Positions 42,954 through 51,802 of a stretch of DNA of 64,000 bases are shown piece after piece (within the stretch, counting starts at the first letter, position 1; each line of letters starts with the position of its first letter). The stretch comes from Verrucomicrobiia bacterium (GTDB lineage Bacteria; Verrucomicrobiota; Verrucomicrobiia; Limisphaerales; JADLHS01), in assembly GCA_023953615.1 (NCBI GenBank), contig JAMLJH010000001.1, positions 909,360 through 973,359 on the forward strand, written 5' to 3'. Made by a program: the position numbers and the translations under genes. Below the pieces are notes generated by a model. It searched no databases. It saw only the letters and a program-made list of their open reading frames with translations, and was not told the origin of the DNA.

Positions 42954-44066
42954 TCAGCGCTTCAGATTTTGCGGATTCAACGGCTTGAGGTCTTTGGTGA
43001 CAAACAACCCGTTCTTGCGGATGAGTTCGCCATCGAACCACACTTCGCCGCCACCCCATTCCTTGCGCTGAATCAGCACCATGTCCCAATGCACCGCGCT
43101 GCGATTGCCGTTATCCGCGATCCCGTAAGCCTGCCCGGGCGTGAAGTGCAACGAACCGGCAATTTTTTCATCGAACAGAATGTCACACATCGGATTCAGG
43201 ATGTAGGGATTGAACCCGAGCGAAAATTCACCGACGTAACGCGCGCCGGGATCGGTATCGAGAATCTCATTCAGACGTTTCGTGTTGTTGCTGGTTGCCT
43301 TGATGATTTTGCCGTCCTTGAATTCCAATCGCACGTTCTCGAACTTCGTGCCGGCATAAAGCGTTGGCGTGTTGTATTGAATCACGCCGTTGACCGAGTT
43401 TTTGACCGGGCAGGAAAACACTTCGCCGTCCGGAATGTTCAAAATGCCTTCGCACATTTTCGCGCCAATGCCCTTGATGCTGAAGGTCAGATCCGTGCCG
43501 GGCGATTTGAGATGCACGCGATCAGCGGTTTGCATGCGCTTGAGCAGCGGGACCATCGCCTGGGCCATCCGGCGATAGTCCATCGTGCAAACGTCAAAAT
43601 AGAAATCCTCAAACGCCTCGGTGCTCATCCCGGCGCTCTGCGCCATGCTCGGCGTCGGCCAGCGCAAAACCACCCAGCGGGTTTTATCCACTCGCTGATT
43701 CTGCACGGGCCGAATGATCCGCGAGTACAGCGACATGCGCTCATTGGGAACGTCGGCGTTTTCGCTGCTGTTATCCGCGCCGCGAATGGCGATGTAGCAG
43801 TGCATTTTTTTCATCCGCGCCAGATCCACATCGCGAGTCAACACCGCGTGGGCCTGATCGGTACCGCGCAGGATTTCGCGGGTCACACGGGAATGGCGCA
43901 CGTCAATCAGGGGCGTTCCACCCGCCGCGCGCACCGCCCGCAGCAAGGCGATACTCATGGCATCGGGCACGTCGGTCACGTCAATCAGCACACGTTCGCC
44001 CTTTTTGACGCGGCAGGAATAATTGATCAGCAGTTTGGCCAGTTTCGAATAGCGAGGATCACTCAT
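42954..44066 (-). CDS. M29-family aminopeptidase
   Basis: 370 residues from the ATG at 44066 (an alternative ATG at 44078 adds four). The family signatures are KLLINYSCRVKKGERVLIDV near the start, GTDLTFSIKGIGAKMCEGILNIPDGEVFSCPVKNSVNGVI in the centre and SLHFTPGQAYGIADNGNRSAVHWDMVL near the end, where the metal-binding Glu and His residues reside. These enzymes remove N-terminal residues from peptides using two cobalt or zinc ions. The gene stands alone, tail-to-tail with the tRNA-His. Confidence 0.85.
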   Translation of the reverse strand: MSDPRYSKLAKLLINYSCRVKKGERVLIDVTDVPDAMSIALLRAVRAAGGTPLIDVRHSRVTREILRGTDQAHAVLTRDVDLARMKKMHCYIAIRGADNSSENADVPNERMSLYSRIIRPVQNQRVDKTRWVVLRWPTPSMAQSAGMSTEAFEDFYFDVCTMDYRRMAQAMVPLLKRMQTADRVHLKSPGTDLTFSIKGIGAKMCEGILNIPDGEVFSCPVKNSVNGVIQYNTPTLYAGTKFENVRLEFKDGKIIKATSNNTKRLNEILDTDPGARYVGEFSLGFNPYILNPMCDILFDEKIAGSLHFTPGQAYGIADNGNRSAVHWDMVLIQRKEWGGGEVWFDGELIRKNGLFVTKDLKPLNPQNLKR

Positions 44067-44235
44067 AAACCAAGCCATCCTAGGAGCGATTCGCCGATTG
44101 TCGAGCCGGAGATTCGGTTCGCCCCCGGCAACTTTTGATTCGTAAAGATATTACTGGCGCGGAAATTCCGCTGCGGTAACTTCCCCTTCACCGGGCAATC
44201 CGACCAACGCAACCGGGCCGGATGGTCCGCGTAAA

Positions 44236-46167
44236 ATGAAAACTCAGCGCACGACGACTATGACGATAATCCGATTGGAAAAACTGAAACTGGCGAGTCT
44301 TGTTGGCGGCCTCGCTTTATCGGCTCTGAGCGCTTTGGGACAGGCTTCGACGTTCACCTATCAAGGCCAGTTGGCGAGCAACGGCACTCCGGCGACCGGA
44401 CTTTTCGAGATGCGTTTCGCGCTGTTCAACCATGTCACCACCGGGAGCCAGGTGGGCAGCACCATCGCCATTGCTCCGGTCGGAGTCACGAACGGTTTGT
44501 TCGCGGTGGACCTGACTTTTGGCGCGAACAGTTTCGACGGCAGCTCGCGTTGGTTGGAAATCAGCGTGCGCGCCAGCGGCAGCACCAACGCTTTCACCAC
44601 GTTGACGCCGCGTCAGGCATTGAACGCCACGCCGTATGCCGTCCGCGCCGCGTCCGTTTCCGGCCTCCTGAACGCCACCAATCTCACCGGCAAAATTTCG
44701 GACACGAATTTATCCGTGAATGTCCCCCTGCTCACCAATGATGCCAGTTTCACCCGCACCGTCACGGCTTCGAATTTCGTCGGTAATGGCATCGGGTTGA
44801 CCAATCTGGCCACCACCAATCTGATCGGGATCGTCGCCGACGCCCAACTTTCCGTCAATGTGCCCCGACTTAACGCGGCGAACAATGTGTTCCAAGGCGG
44901 CGTGACGGCGGCGAGTTTTACGGGACACGGCGGCGGACTCACCAATGTGCCGGGACGCATCTTTGAAGTCATCCCGACGGGGAGCAACATTCAAGCACTG
45001 GCCAACACGGGTTATTTGGCCACCAACGATAATGCGCCGGTGGTGGTAACCTTGCCGCCCACCGGCAATATTCGCGTCGGCGAAACCGTGCGCGTTTCGG
45101 CCAGTGGCGCAGCGGGCTGGACCATCGCTCAGAACGCCAACCAATCCATCCTTATCGCGAATCTGCTCACCAGTGTGGGTACGAGCTGGACCACCAACGA
45201 CAGTCAGCGCGCTTGGAAAGCCATCGCTGCGTCATCGGACGGCAGTAAAATGGTCGCCGTCGTCAGTAGCGGACCAATTTACACCTCGGGAAATTACGGC
45301 GCGACCTGGACGTCGCACTTTTCATCCCTCAATTGGAGCGCCGTCGCTTCTTCAGGCAGTGGCACCAAACTGGCCGCCACTGTCGCTGGCAGCGGTTACG
45401 TCCATACGTCCAGCGACTCCGGCGCCAATTGGTCTCAGCAAAGTTCGTCCGGCCTGCGCAACTGGACGGGGATCGCTTCGTCGCTGGACGGAACCCGGCT
45501 GGTTGCCTGCGCCGCTGGCAGCCCGAACGGGGGGCTGGCCATCTCGGTCAATTCAGGCGCAACCTGGACTTTTTTGAACAATCCAATTTCCTGGAGTGGC
45601 GTTGGTTCGTCCGCGGATGGAATGAATCTGATCGCCGTCGCGCAAGGCGGCCCCATCTACGTCTCAAACAACGGCGGCACGACCTGGACCAATCGCGCAA
45701 GCTCCAAGTCCTGGACCTGCGCGACCGTCTCGGCGGATGGCAGCGTGATGGCGGCCGGCAGTTTTAATGGCGATATCCAGGTCTCCACAGATTTCGGGCG
45801 GAACTGGATGCCCGGCGCGTTGAATTTGAACTGGGCGGGGATTGCCTGTTCCGCAGACGGAGGGCGCATGGTAGCTGTGGCCAATAACGGCGGGGTTTAT
45901 CTCTCCAACGATTCCGGCGCAACCTGGCTGCCGCGCAACAATCTCGGCACGGGCCTGACTTACACCGGCGCGACCATGTCAGCCGACGGCGCCACAGTCG
46001 CTGCCGTCGCCAGTGCGGGCTACATCTACGTCTCGTCCCGAACCAGCACGACGGTTGGAGTTACCGGCGCACTGCTGGGCGCCCGGCTCGCGGCAGTGGA
46101 GTTGCAACACATCGGCAACGGCGTGTTCATTCCCATCAGCTTCGTCGGGAACATCCGGGCGAAATAA
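44236..46167 (+). CDS. Secreted fibre-like protein with BNR-type beta-propeller
   Basis: 643 residues with a signal peptide (SLVGGLALSALSALGQA). Residues ~40-240 contain tail-fibre or adhesin-like repeats (LTGKISDTNLSVNVPLLTND, VGNGIGLTNLATTNL, ADAQLSVNVPRLN). Residues ~310-610 hold about seven repeated units of the form SADGxxMVAVxxGGxIYxSxNxGxTW, the Asp-box (BNR) repeat of propellers, for example YTSGNYGATW, VSNNGGTTW, LSNDSGATW. A C-terminal ~30 residues follow. A surface-bound recognition or adhesive protein is likely; enzymatic residues of sialidases are not visible. Confidence 0.78.
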   Translation: MKTQRTTTMTIIRLEKLKLASLVGGLALSALSALGQASTFTYQGQLASNGTPATGLFEMRFALFNHVTTGSQVGSTIAIAPVGVTNGLFAVDLTFGANSFDGSSRWLEISVRASGSTNAFTTLTPRQALNATPYAVRAASVSGLLNATNLTGKISDTNLSVNVPLLTNDASFTRTVTASNFVGNGIGLTNLATTNLIGIVADAQLSVNVPRLNAANNVFQGGVTAASFTGHGGGLTNVPGRIFEVIPTGSNIQALANTGYLATNDNAPVVVTLPPTGNIRVGETVRVSASGAAGWTIAQNANQSILIANLLTSVGTSWTTNDSQRAWKAIAASSDGSKMVAVVSSGPIYTSGNYGATWTSHFSSLNWSAVASSGSGTKLAATVAGSGYVHTSSDSGANWSQQSSSGLRNWTGIASSLDGTRLVACAAGSPNGGLAISVNSGATWTFLNNPISWSGVGSSADGMNLIAVAQGGPIYVSNNGGTTWTNRASSKSWTCATVSADGSVMAAGSFNGDIQVSTDFGRNWMPGALNLNWAGIACSADGGRMVAVANNGGVYLSNDSGATWLPRNNLGTGLTYTGATMSADGATVAAVASAGYIYVSSRTSTTVGVTGALLGARLAAVELQHIGNGVFIPISFVGNIRAK

Positions 46168-46168
46168 A

Positions 46169-46822
46169 TTAACTGCGCCGCTTTTCCTGCTGTCGCCACT
46201 GGCGTTCGCGCCGCTTGGTTTCCTGCGACAACAGGGTTTCCGCCGTCCAGCCGCGCGCTTGCGCGTAGGCCGCCAGTTCAAACAACTCCTTCGCCAAAGC
46301 GGTTTTGGTGGAACGCCGCGCCGCCGATGATTCTGGCAGCAACTTTGCCTTGCGCGCTTTCTTCACCAGTTTCTCAGCGCGCAATAACGCCGGCAAATGT
46401 TTGGGAATCCCATCCAACGCGGAAGGACGCTCGTGTTTTGTCCCCCGTTTCTCGGCCTTCTTGATGCGTTCCCAATTCGCCCAAACCTCATCCACGTCCT
46501 TAACCTTGGTGTTGCCAAACACATGCGGATGCCGGCGGATCAATTTGTTCACGAGTTGGCGGGTGACGTTTTCAAAATCAAACGCCCCACGTTCGCGCGC
46601 CAACTGGCAGTGGAAAACCACCTGGAGCAGAACGTCACCGAGTTCCTCGATCATCTCGTGATCGTCCCGCGCCTCGATGGCGTCAATCAGTTCATAGACT
46701 TCTTCAATCACATGGCGCCGGAGCGTCATATGCGACTGCTCGCGATCCCACGGACAGCCCTGCGGCGAGCGCAGTTGGGCCATGACGCGCAATAAATCTT
46801 CAATGGCAGGTTTCTTTTTCAT
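46169..46822 (-). CDS. mazG: Nucleoside triphosphate pyrophosphohydrolase MazG
   Basis: 217 residues. The MazG motif is present: GCPWDREQSHMTLRRHVIEEVYELIDAIEARDDHEMIEELGDVLLQVVFH, with the EExxE-12to28-ExxD metal-binding pattern, then VTRQLVNKLIRRHPHVFGNTKV and VWANWERIKKAEK. It hydrolyses NTPs and dNTPs to monophosphates. The single-domain ~215-residue length is the short form, unlike the two-domain E. coli enzyme. It is 51 bases downstream of proB on the same strand. Confidence 0.92.
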   Translation of the reverse strand: MKKKPAIEDLLRVMAQLRSPQGCPWDREQSHMTLRRHVIEEVYELIDAIEARDDHEMIEELGDVLLQVVFHCQLARERGAFDFENVTRQLVNKLIRRHPHVFGNTKVKDVDEVWANWERIKKAEKRGTKHERPSALDGIPKHLPALLRAEKLVKKARKAKLLPESSAARRSTKTALAKELFELAAYAQARGWTAETLLSQETKRRERQWRQQEKRRS

Positions 46823-46873
46823 TTACGACATGCGATTTGCGAGCGCACAAATTTTCAACACGGGCGGCGCCAA

Positions 46874-47950
46874 TCATAAAATCACCAAATCATCGCGATG
46901 CACCAATTCTGCCTTGGGCAACTGGCGCGCGCACACCGCCGCCGAATCAAACCGCGTGATGCCTCGAGCGAACTCCAGCCCGTCCTGATCACAAATTCGC
47001 ACCACGTCGCCCGCCGCAAACTCGCCTTCACACCGCGTTACGCCCGGCGGCAATAAACTTTTTCCCGCCGCGCGCAAGGCCTGCTTCGCCCCGGCATCCA
47101 CAAACAAAGCGCCCTTGGGATGATGAAAGAACGCAATCCAGCGTTTCCGCCCGCGCAACCGTCCTTCGCGCGCGACAAACAGCGTGCCTTCATCCGCGCC
47201 CGCCAGAATGTTCGCCAGCACTTTGCGTTTGCGCCCCGACGCAATCACCAGCGGAATGCCGGAGCGCACCACGATTTTTGCCGCTTGAATCTTAGTCACC
47301 ATGCCCCCGACCGCCGTGACGCTCGTCGTGCCGCCAGCCAGCTTTTCCAGTTCCGCGTCCACCCGCTTGACGAGGGGGATCACCCGGGCCTGCGCCGTGC
47401 CGAAATTTTTAATCACTCCCTCCACGGACGTGAGTATCACCAATAAATCCGCGGGTAACAAAGTCGCCACGAGCGCGGAAAGCGTGTCGTTATCACCGAC
47501 CTTGATTTCGGTGAAGGACACAGTGTCGTTCTCATTGACGATGGGCACAACGCCGCGTCGCAGCAAGGTGACCAATGTATTCCGCGCGTTGAGGTAGCGC
47601 TCGTGATGCTCCAAATCCTCGTGGGTCAACAAGACCTGCGCCACGACCAAATGATGTTTGGCGAACAACTTATCGTAGGCCGACATCAACCGCGACTGCC
47701 CCACGGCGGCGCACGCCTGCTTATCCGCGAGTTCGGTGGGGCGGGTTTTGAAACCGAGCGCACCCATCCCCGCACCGACGGCGCCGCTCGAAACCAGCAC
47801 CACCTCTTTTCCAGCGCGGCGCAAGGCGGCTACTTGAGCGACGAGCTGTTCCAGTTGCGCGGGGTCCAGTCGCTTGTGGTCATCAGTAAGAATCCCCGTG
47901 CCCAGCTTGACGACGACGCGGGAAACGGGTTGGAGTAATTCCGAACGCAC
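46874..47950 (-). CDS. proB: Glutamate 5-kinase
   Basis: 358 residues. The amino acid kinase domain (residues ~8-250) shows VVVKLGTGILTD, VLVSSGAVGAGMGALG, QVLLTHEDL, VPIVNENDTVSF and GGTTSVTAVGGMVTKIQAAKI. A C-terminal PUA domain (~275-355) ends the protein, as in full-length ProB. It phosphorylates glutamate in the first step of proline synthesis. proA is not adjacent. The start at 47950 is a GTG. Confidence 0.95.
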   Translation of the reverse strand: MRSELLQPVSRVVVKLGTGILTDDHKRLDPAQLEQLVAQVAALRRAGKEVVLVSSGAVGAGMGALGFKTRPTELADKQACAAVGQSRLMSAYDKLFAKHHLVVAQVLLTHEDLEHHERYLNARNTLVTLLRRGVVPIVNENDTVSFTEIKVGDNDTLSALVATLLPADLLVILTSVEGVIKNFGTAQARVIPLVKRVDAELEKLAGGTTSVTAVGGMVTKIQAAKIVVRSGIPLVIASGRKRKVLANILAGADEGTLFVAREGRLRGRKRWIAFFHHPKGALFVDAGAKQALRAAGKSLLPPGVTRCEGEFAAGDVVRICDQDGLEFARGITRFDSAAVCARQLPKAELVHRDDLVIL

Positions 47951-48187
47951 GGCGGTTTGTTAGCAAACCGGACCAGTCGTGTCGAGGCGGGACTCGACAG
48001 ACAACAACCGTCCCCATCCGTCCGCGTGGGTTCACCAGGTGAGGTAACCAACTCAAGAACGCCGCTTGCAACCACTACAGCCGCCAGCTTTCAAACTGCG
48101 AATCGTACCACGAATGACAACACGGTTTCCACTTCCGATTCCACTTGCGCGGCGCGGGTTTTCATGTGAAACACGAGCGAATAAAAC

Positions 48188-48958
48188 ATGAAAACCAAGG
48201 CGGACATTGTGGCGAACTGGCTGCCGCGCTACACCGGCACGCCGCTCCGGGAGTTCGGCAAACACATTTTACTCGTCAACTTTAACAATTATGTCGAGCG
48301 GTTTGCGCGCTGGCACCAAGTGCCCATTCGCGGACGGGATTGTCCCATGCCCAACGCCACCGCCAACGGCATCACCATCATCAATTTCGGCATGGGCAGC
48401 GCCAATGCCGCCACGGTCATGGATTTGTTGACCGCAATCAAACCGGAAGCCGCGCTGTTCCTCGGCAAATGCGGCGGCGTCAAACACGTCGCCACGCTCG
48501 GCAACCTCGTCCTCCCCATTGCGGCAATTCGCGGCGACGGCGCGTCGAACGACTATTATCCACCGGAAGTGCCCGCGTTGCCGGCATTCAGTCTGCAAAA
48601 GGCCATCTCCACCACCATCCGCGATCATCACCGGGATTATTGGACCGGCACGGTTTATACCACCAACCGCCGGGTCTGGGAACACGATCGCAAATTCAAG
48701 GAGTACCTGCGCAAAATCCGCTGTATCGGAATTGACATGGAAACCGCGACGATTTTCATCACCGGCTTTTACAACGAAATTCCCACGGGGGCGCTGTTGC
48801 TGGTTTCTGATCAACCCATGGTGCCGGACGGAATCAAGACCGCTAAAAGTGATCGCAAGGTCACGCAGCAATTTGCCGACAAACATTTACGCATCGGAAT
48901 TGATTCGCTCAAGCAACTGATCAATCGCGGTCTTACGGTGAAACACCTGCGGTTCTGA
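48188..48958 (+). CDS. AMP nucleosidase
   Basis: 256 residues, the short bacterial form. Motifs include ITIINFGMGSANAATVMDLLTAIKPEAALFLGKCGGV, VLPIAAIRGDGASNDYYPPEVPA, and IDMETATIFITGFYN with the catalytic Glu. The C-terminus is ITAKSDRK-like (KTAKSDRKVTQQFADKHLRIGIDSLKQL). It splits AMP into adenine and ribose 5-phosphate. The N-terminal regulatory domain of the E. coli protein is lacking. Confidence 0.9.
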   Translation: MKTKADIVANWLPRYTGTPLREFGKHILLVNFNNYVERFARWHQVPIRGRDCPMPNATANGITIINFGMGSANAATVMDLLTAIKPEAALFLGKCGGVKHVATLGNLVLPIAAIRGDGASNDYYPPEVPALPAFSLQKAISTTIRDHHRDYWTGTVYTTNRRVWEHDRKFKEYLRKIRCIGIDMETATIFITGFYNEIPTGALLLVSDQPMVPDGIKTAKSDRKVTQQFADKHLRIGIDSLKQLINRGLTVKHLRF

Positions 48959-49096
48959 CCGCGATCCGCCACGCTCGGAATGCCCCAATCCCGGAGTTGA
49001 GTTGCCCGGCCTTCGCTTGCCACTATGCTGGCGGAGACGGAAAGGATTGTCCGTTCCCGTTATGGCGGTGATCTGCCAAACATCCAAAGACTTTTT

Positions 49097-51466
49097 ATGA
49101 GTGAATCCGTGGAGTCGAAACCACCGGACCCGGCGGCCCCAAAAATTTGCCTGGCGCGTTCGGTAGCTCGGGCCTTGGCCGAGGACCCCACGCTCGAAGC
49201 GGTGACAATTGATCGGTCGCGGCGCGTCGTTTCCGTGGCCACCATCGGTCGGGTGGATCAGGCCCAGTTGGACCAGCGCATCACGGCGAGCCTGCAAGCT
49301 GCGACCACCGTGCCCGCTGATCAAGCCTGCGCGTTGTTGACCGGTACCGAGGACTGTCGCACTTGTGACGTGACGCTCTCGGAAGCCGAACGACGGCAAA
49401 TCACCATCACTCACGCTGGCGACACCACCACCATTGCCCGCGTCACCTGTCCCACGGCACCCAGTTTCTGGCGCTGGCGCGATTGGCCGCTGCCCAAAGT
49501 GGTCCAGCGCGACGTCGAGTTTCTGGAGGACGCCGAGGAACCAGTTGGTGAATGGAAGGCGCAATTGCTGGCGGCGGCGCTCTGCGGCGGCTTCGGGCTG
49601 ACCGGTTATTTCCTGACGCAATCCGGTCGCGCTGGTCTCGGGGTGGCGAGTTTCGTGGCGGCCTATCTGGCGGGCGGTTGGTTTCCGGCGGAAGAAGTTT
49701 GGGAACGATTGCGGCAGCGCGCGATTGACGTTCACTTTCTCATGCTGGCGGTGGCGCTCGGCGCGGCCAGCATCGGCGCCTGGGGTGAAGGCGCGATGTT
49801 GCTTTTCCTTTTCTCGTTGTCGGGTGGGCTGGAACACTTCGCGCTCGGCCGGACGCAGAAGGAAATTCGTGCGCTGTTTCGCGAAGCGCCCAAGGTGGCC
49901 ACGACGCTGGATGACGCCGGAAACGAACGTGAGCTTCCCGTTGCGCGTTTGCAGCCGGGTATGAAATTGCGGATCAAACCCGACGCGCAATTCCCGGTGG
50001 ATGCCGAGGTGTTCAAGGGAAACACCGCCGCCGATGAATCCAATCTCACCGGCGAGGCGACACCGGTGGAAAAAACCATCGGCGACACCGTATTGGCCGG
50101 CACGATGAATCTTTGGGGCGCCGTGGACGCAACCGTGCTACGCCCGGTCACCGAAAGCGCGTTGCAAAAAATCATTCATCTGATTCGCGAAGCGCAGCAT
50201 CAGAAAGCGCCCTCGCAACGCTTCACCGACAAATTCGGCACCCTTTACACCTACGCGGTGCTTGGCCTGTCGCTGGTGATGTTCTTCGTCTGGTGGCAGG
50301 GTTTCGGACTGCCGCCGTTCACCTCCACGGCAGCGGCGCACAGCGCGTTTTATCGCGCCATGACGCTGCTGGTGGTGGCCTCGCCCTGCGCGTTGGTGCT
50401 TTCCATTCCCTCGGCGGTGCTGGCGGCCATTGCGTTCGGCGCGCGACACGGCGTGCTGATTCGCGGCGGCGCGGCGGTGGAAAAACTGGCGGATGTAAAC
50501 GTCGTGGCGCTGGATAAAACCGGCACGTTGACCACGGGCGAATTACGGGTGGAAAAGGTTGAAAGCTTTCCGCCGGGGCGCGAAACGGAAATTGCCCGCC
50601 TGGCGTACTCCCTGGAAAAGTTGTCCGCGCATCCCCTGGCTCGCGCCATTACCCGTTATGGCAAACAACAACAATTCGAGGCCGCTGAGTTTGAGCAATT
50701 CGAATCCGTAACCGGACAGGGTTTGCGCGCACGGCAAAATGGAACTGCCGTACTGCTGGGCCGGCGCGATTGGGTGATTGGATGGCGCGAGACAACCGGG
50801 TTGGCGACCACTCCTTCCGGTTCAAGCGCAGACGAACTGCCGGCAGCCGGTGCGGATGCGGGCGCTTCCGAAGTCTGGCTGGCGCGCGAAGGTTTGCTGG
50901 GCCGCATCGTTTTGCGCGACGATATTCGTCCGCAAGCCGGGCAGGTCGTCGCGGCCTTGAAACGCAGCGGCCTCCAAACACTGGTGCTCACGGGCGATCG
51001 CCAGGCCACGGCTGAACATCTCAAAACGCAACTGCACCTCGACGAAGTGCGCGCGGAATTGAAGCCCGAGGAAAAAGTCGCCGCCATTATGGCGCTCAGC
51101 CAGCAAGGCAACCGCGTGGCGATGGTGGGCGACGGTGTCAATGACGCTCCGAGTCTGGCCGTGGCGCATGTCGGCGTGGCGATGGGCGCGCGCGGTTCGG
51201 ACGCGGCGCTGGAACAGGCCGACGTGGTTTTGATGTACGATCGGCTGGAAAATTTTCTGGCCGCCTTCCGCCTCAGCCAACGCGCCCGCCGCATCATTCG
51301 GCAGAATCTGGTCGTCTCGCTGAGCACCGTCGTGGTGCTGGTGACCTTTGCCTTGCTGGGGCGAATTCCACTGCCCGTCGGGGTGGTGGGACACGAGGGC
51401 AGCACGGTGATCGTGGTGATGAACAGTCTGCGCTTGTTGTTCAGCGGTCCGGCGCGGAAGGAATGA
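49097..51466 (+). CDS. P1B-4-type heavy metal-transporting ATPase (Co/Zn/Fe type)
   Basis: 789 residues from the ATG at 49097. The membrane metal site is SPC (residues 428-430) rather than CPC, and the last helices carry GHEGSTVIVVMNSLRLL with H766-E-G. Both are marks of the P1B-4 subgroup (CoaT/CtpD), linked to Co2+, Zn2+ or Fe2+ export. Catalytic signatures are D473 in DKTGTLTTG, the HP motif in KLSAHPLARAI, TGDRQ and VGDGVNDAPSLA. The N-terminal ~130 residues include a small Cys-containing segment (ACALLTGTEDCRTCDV) of uncertain function. Confidence 0.88.
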   Translation: MSESVESKPPDPAAPKICLARSVARALAEDPTLEAVTIDRSRRVVSVATIGRVDQAQLDQRITASLQAATTVPADQACALLTGTEDCRTCDVTLSEAERRQITITHAGDTTTIARVTCPTAPSFWRWRDWPLPKVVQRDVEFLEDAEEPVGEWKAQLLAAALCGGFGLTGYFLTQSGRAGLGVASFVAAYLAGGWFPAEEVWERLRQRAIDVHFLMLAVALGAASIGAWGEGAMLLFLFSLSGGLEHFALGRTQKEIRALFREAPKVATTLDDAGNERELPVARLQPGMKLRIKPDAQFPVDAEVFKGNTAADESNLTGEATPVEKTIGDTVLAGTMNLWGAVDATVLRPVTESALQKIIHLIREAQHQKAPSQRFTDKFGTLYTYAVLGLSLVMFFVWWQGFGLPPFTSTAAAHSAFYRAMTLLVVASPCALVLSIPSAVLAAIAFGARHGVLIRGGAAVEKLADVNVVALDKTGTLTTGELRVEKVESFPPGRETEIARLAYSLEKLSAHPLARAITRYGKQQQFEAAEFEQFESVTGQGLRARQNGTAVLLGRRDWVIGWRETTGLATTPSGSSADELPAAGADAGASEVWLAREGLLGRIVLRDDIRPQAGQVVAALKRSGLQTLVLTGDRQATAEHLKTQLHLDEVRAELKPEEKVAAIMALSQQGNRVAMVGDGVNDAPSLAVAHVGVAMGARGSDAALEQADVVLMYDRLENFLAAFRLSQRARRIIRQNLVVSLSTVVVLVTFALLGRIPLPVGVVGHEGSTVIVVMNSLRLLFSGPARKE

Positions 51467-51484
51467 TGGGGCGCCAAGGGCGGA

Positions 51485-51685
51485 TTACTTGCGGCGGCGC
51501 TTGGGCGTTTTCACGCTGAATTTGACCATGGGACGGGCGACCTTGGTGGTGACGCGAGAGTGGTTGCGTCGGCGGCGGCGCTCTTGACGCGCCGTAGCGG
51601 AAAATAATTTCCGCGCCAACCGCAAACCCATCACCACCAGCAACACGCCGCCCACCGCGATGATCACCAGTTCGCCCAAACTCAT
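51485..51685 (-). CDS. Small basic membrane protein
   Basis: 66 residues: one N-terminal hydrophobic helix (LGELVIIAVGGVLLVVMGLRLARKLF) followed by a very basic tail (RQERRRRRNHSRVTTK and ARPMVKFSVKTPKRRRK). It lies between the metal ATPase and the FAD oxidoreductase with no clear partner. Function unknown. Confidence 0.5.
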   Translation of the reverse strand: MSLGELVIIAVGGVLLVVMGLRLARKLFSATARQERRRRRNHSRVTTKVARPMVKFSVKTPKRRRK

Positions 51686-51802
51686 GCGTTATTTATGGCA
51701 GTCCGCCCGCTGATGTAAAGTCTGGTTGAGTTGCATTTTTTCCGTGCCGGCGAAGATCAGCATGGCTGGGGTGCTGCAACGTGCCGCGATTTCATCCGTT
51801 CT

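Noticed and set aside
42969-44138. A 389-codon plus-strand frame opposite the M29 aminopeptidase gene
   Set aside because: It is the antisense shadow of a clearly recognisable gene and has no protein character of its own.
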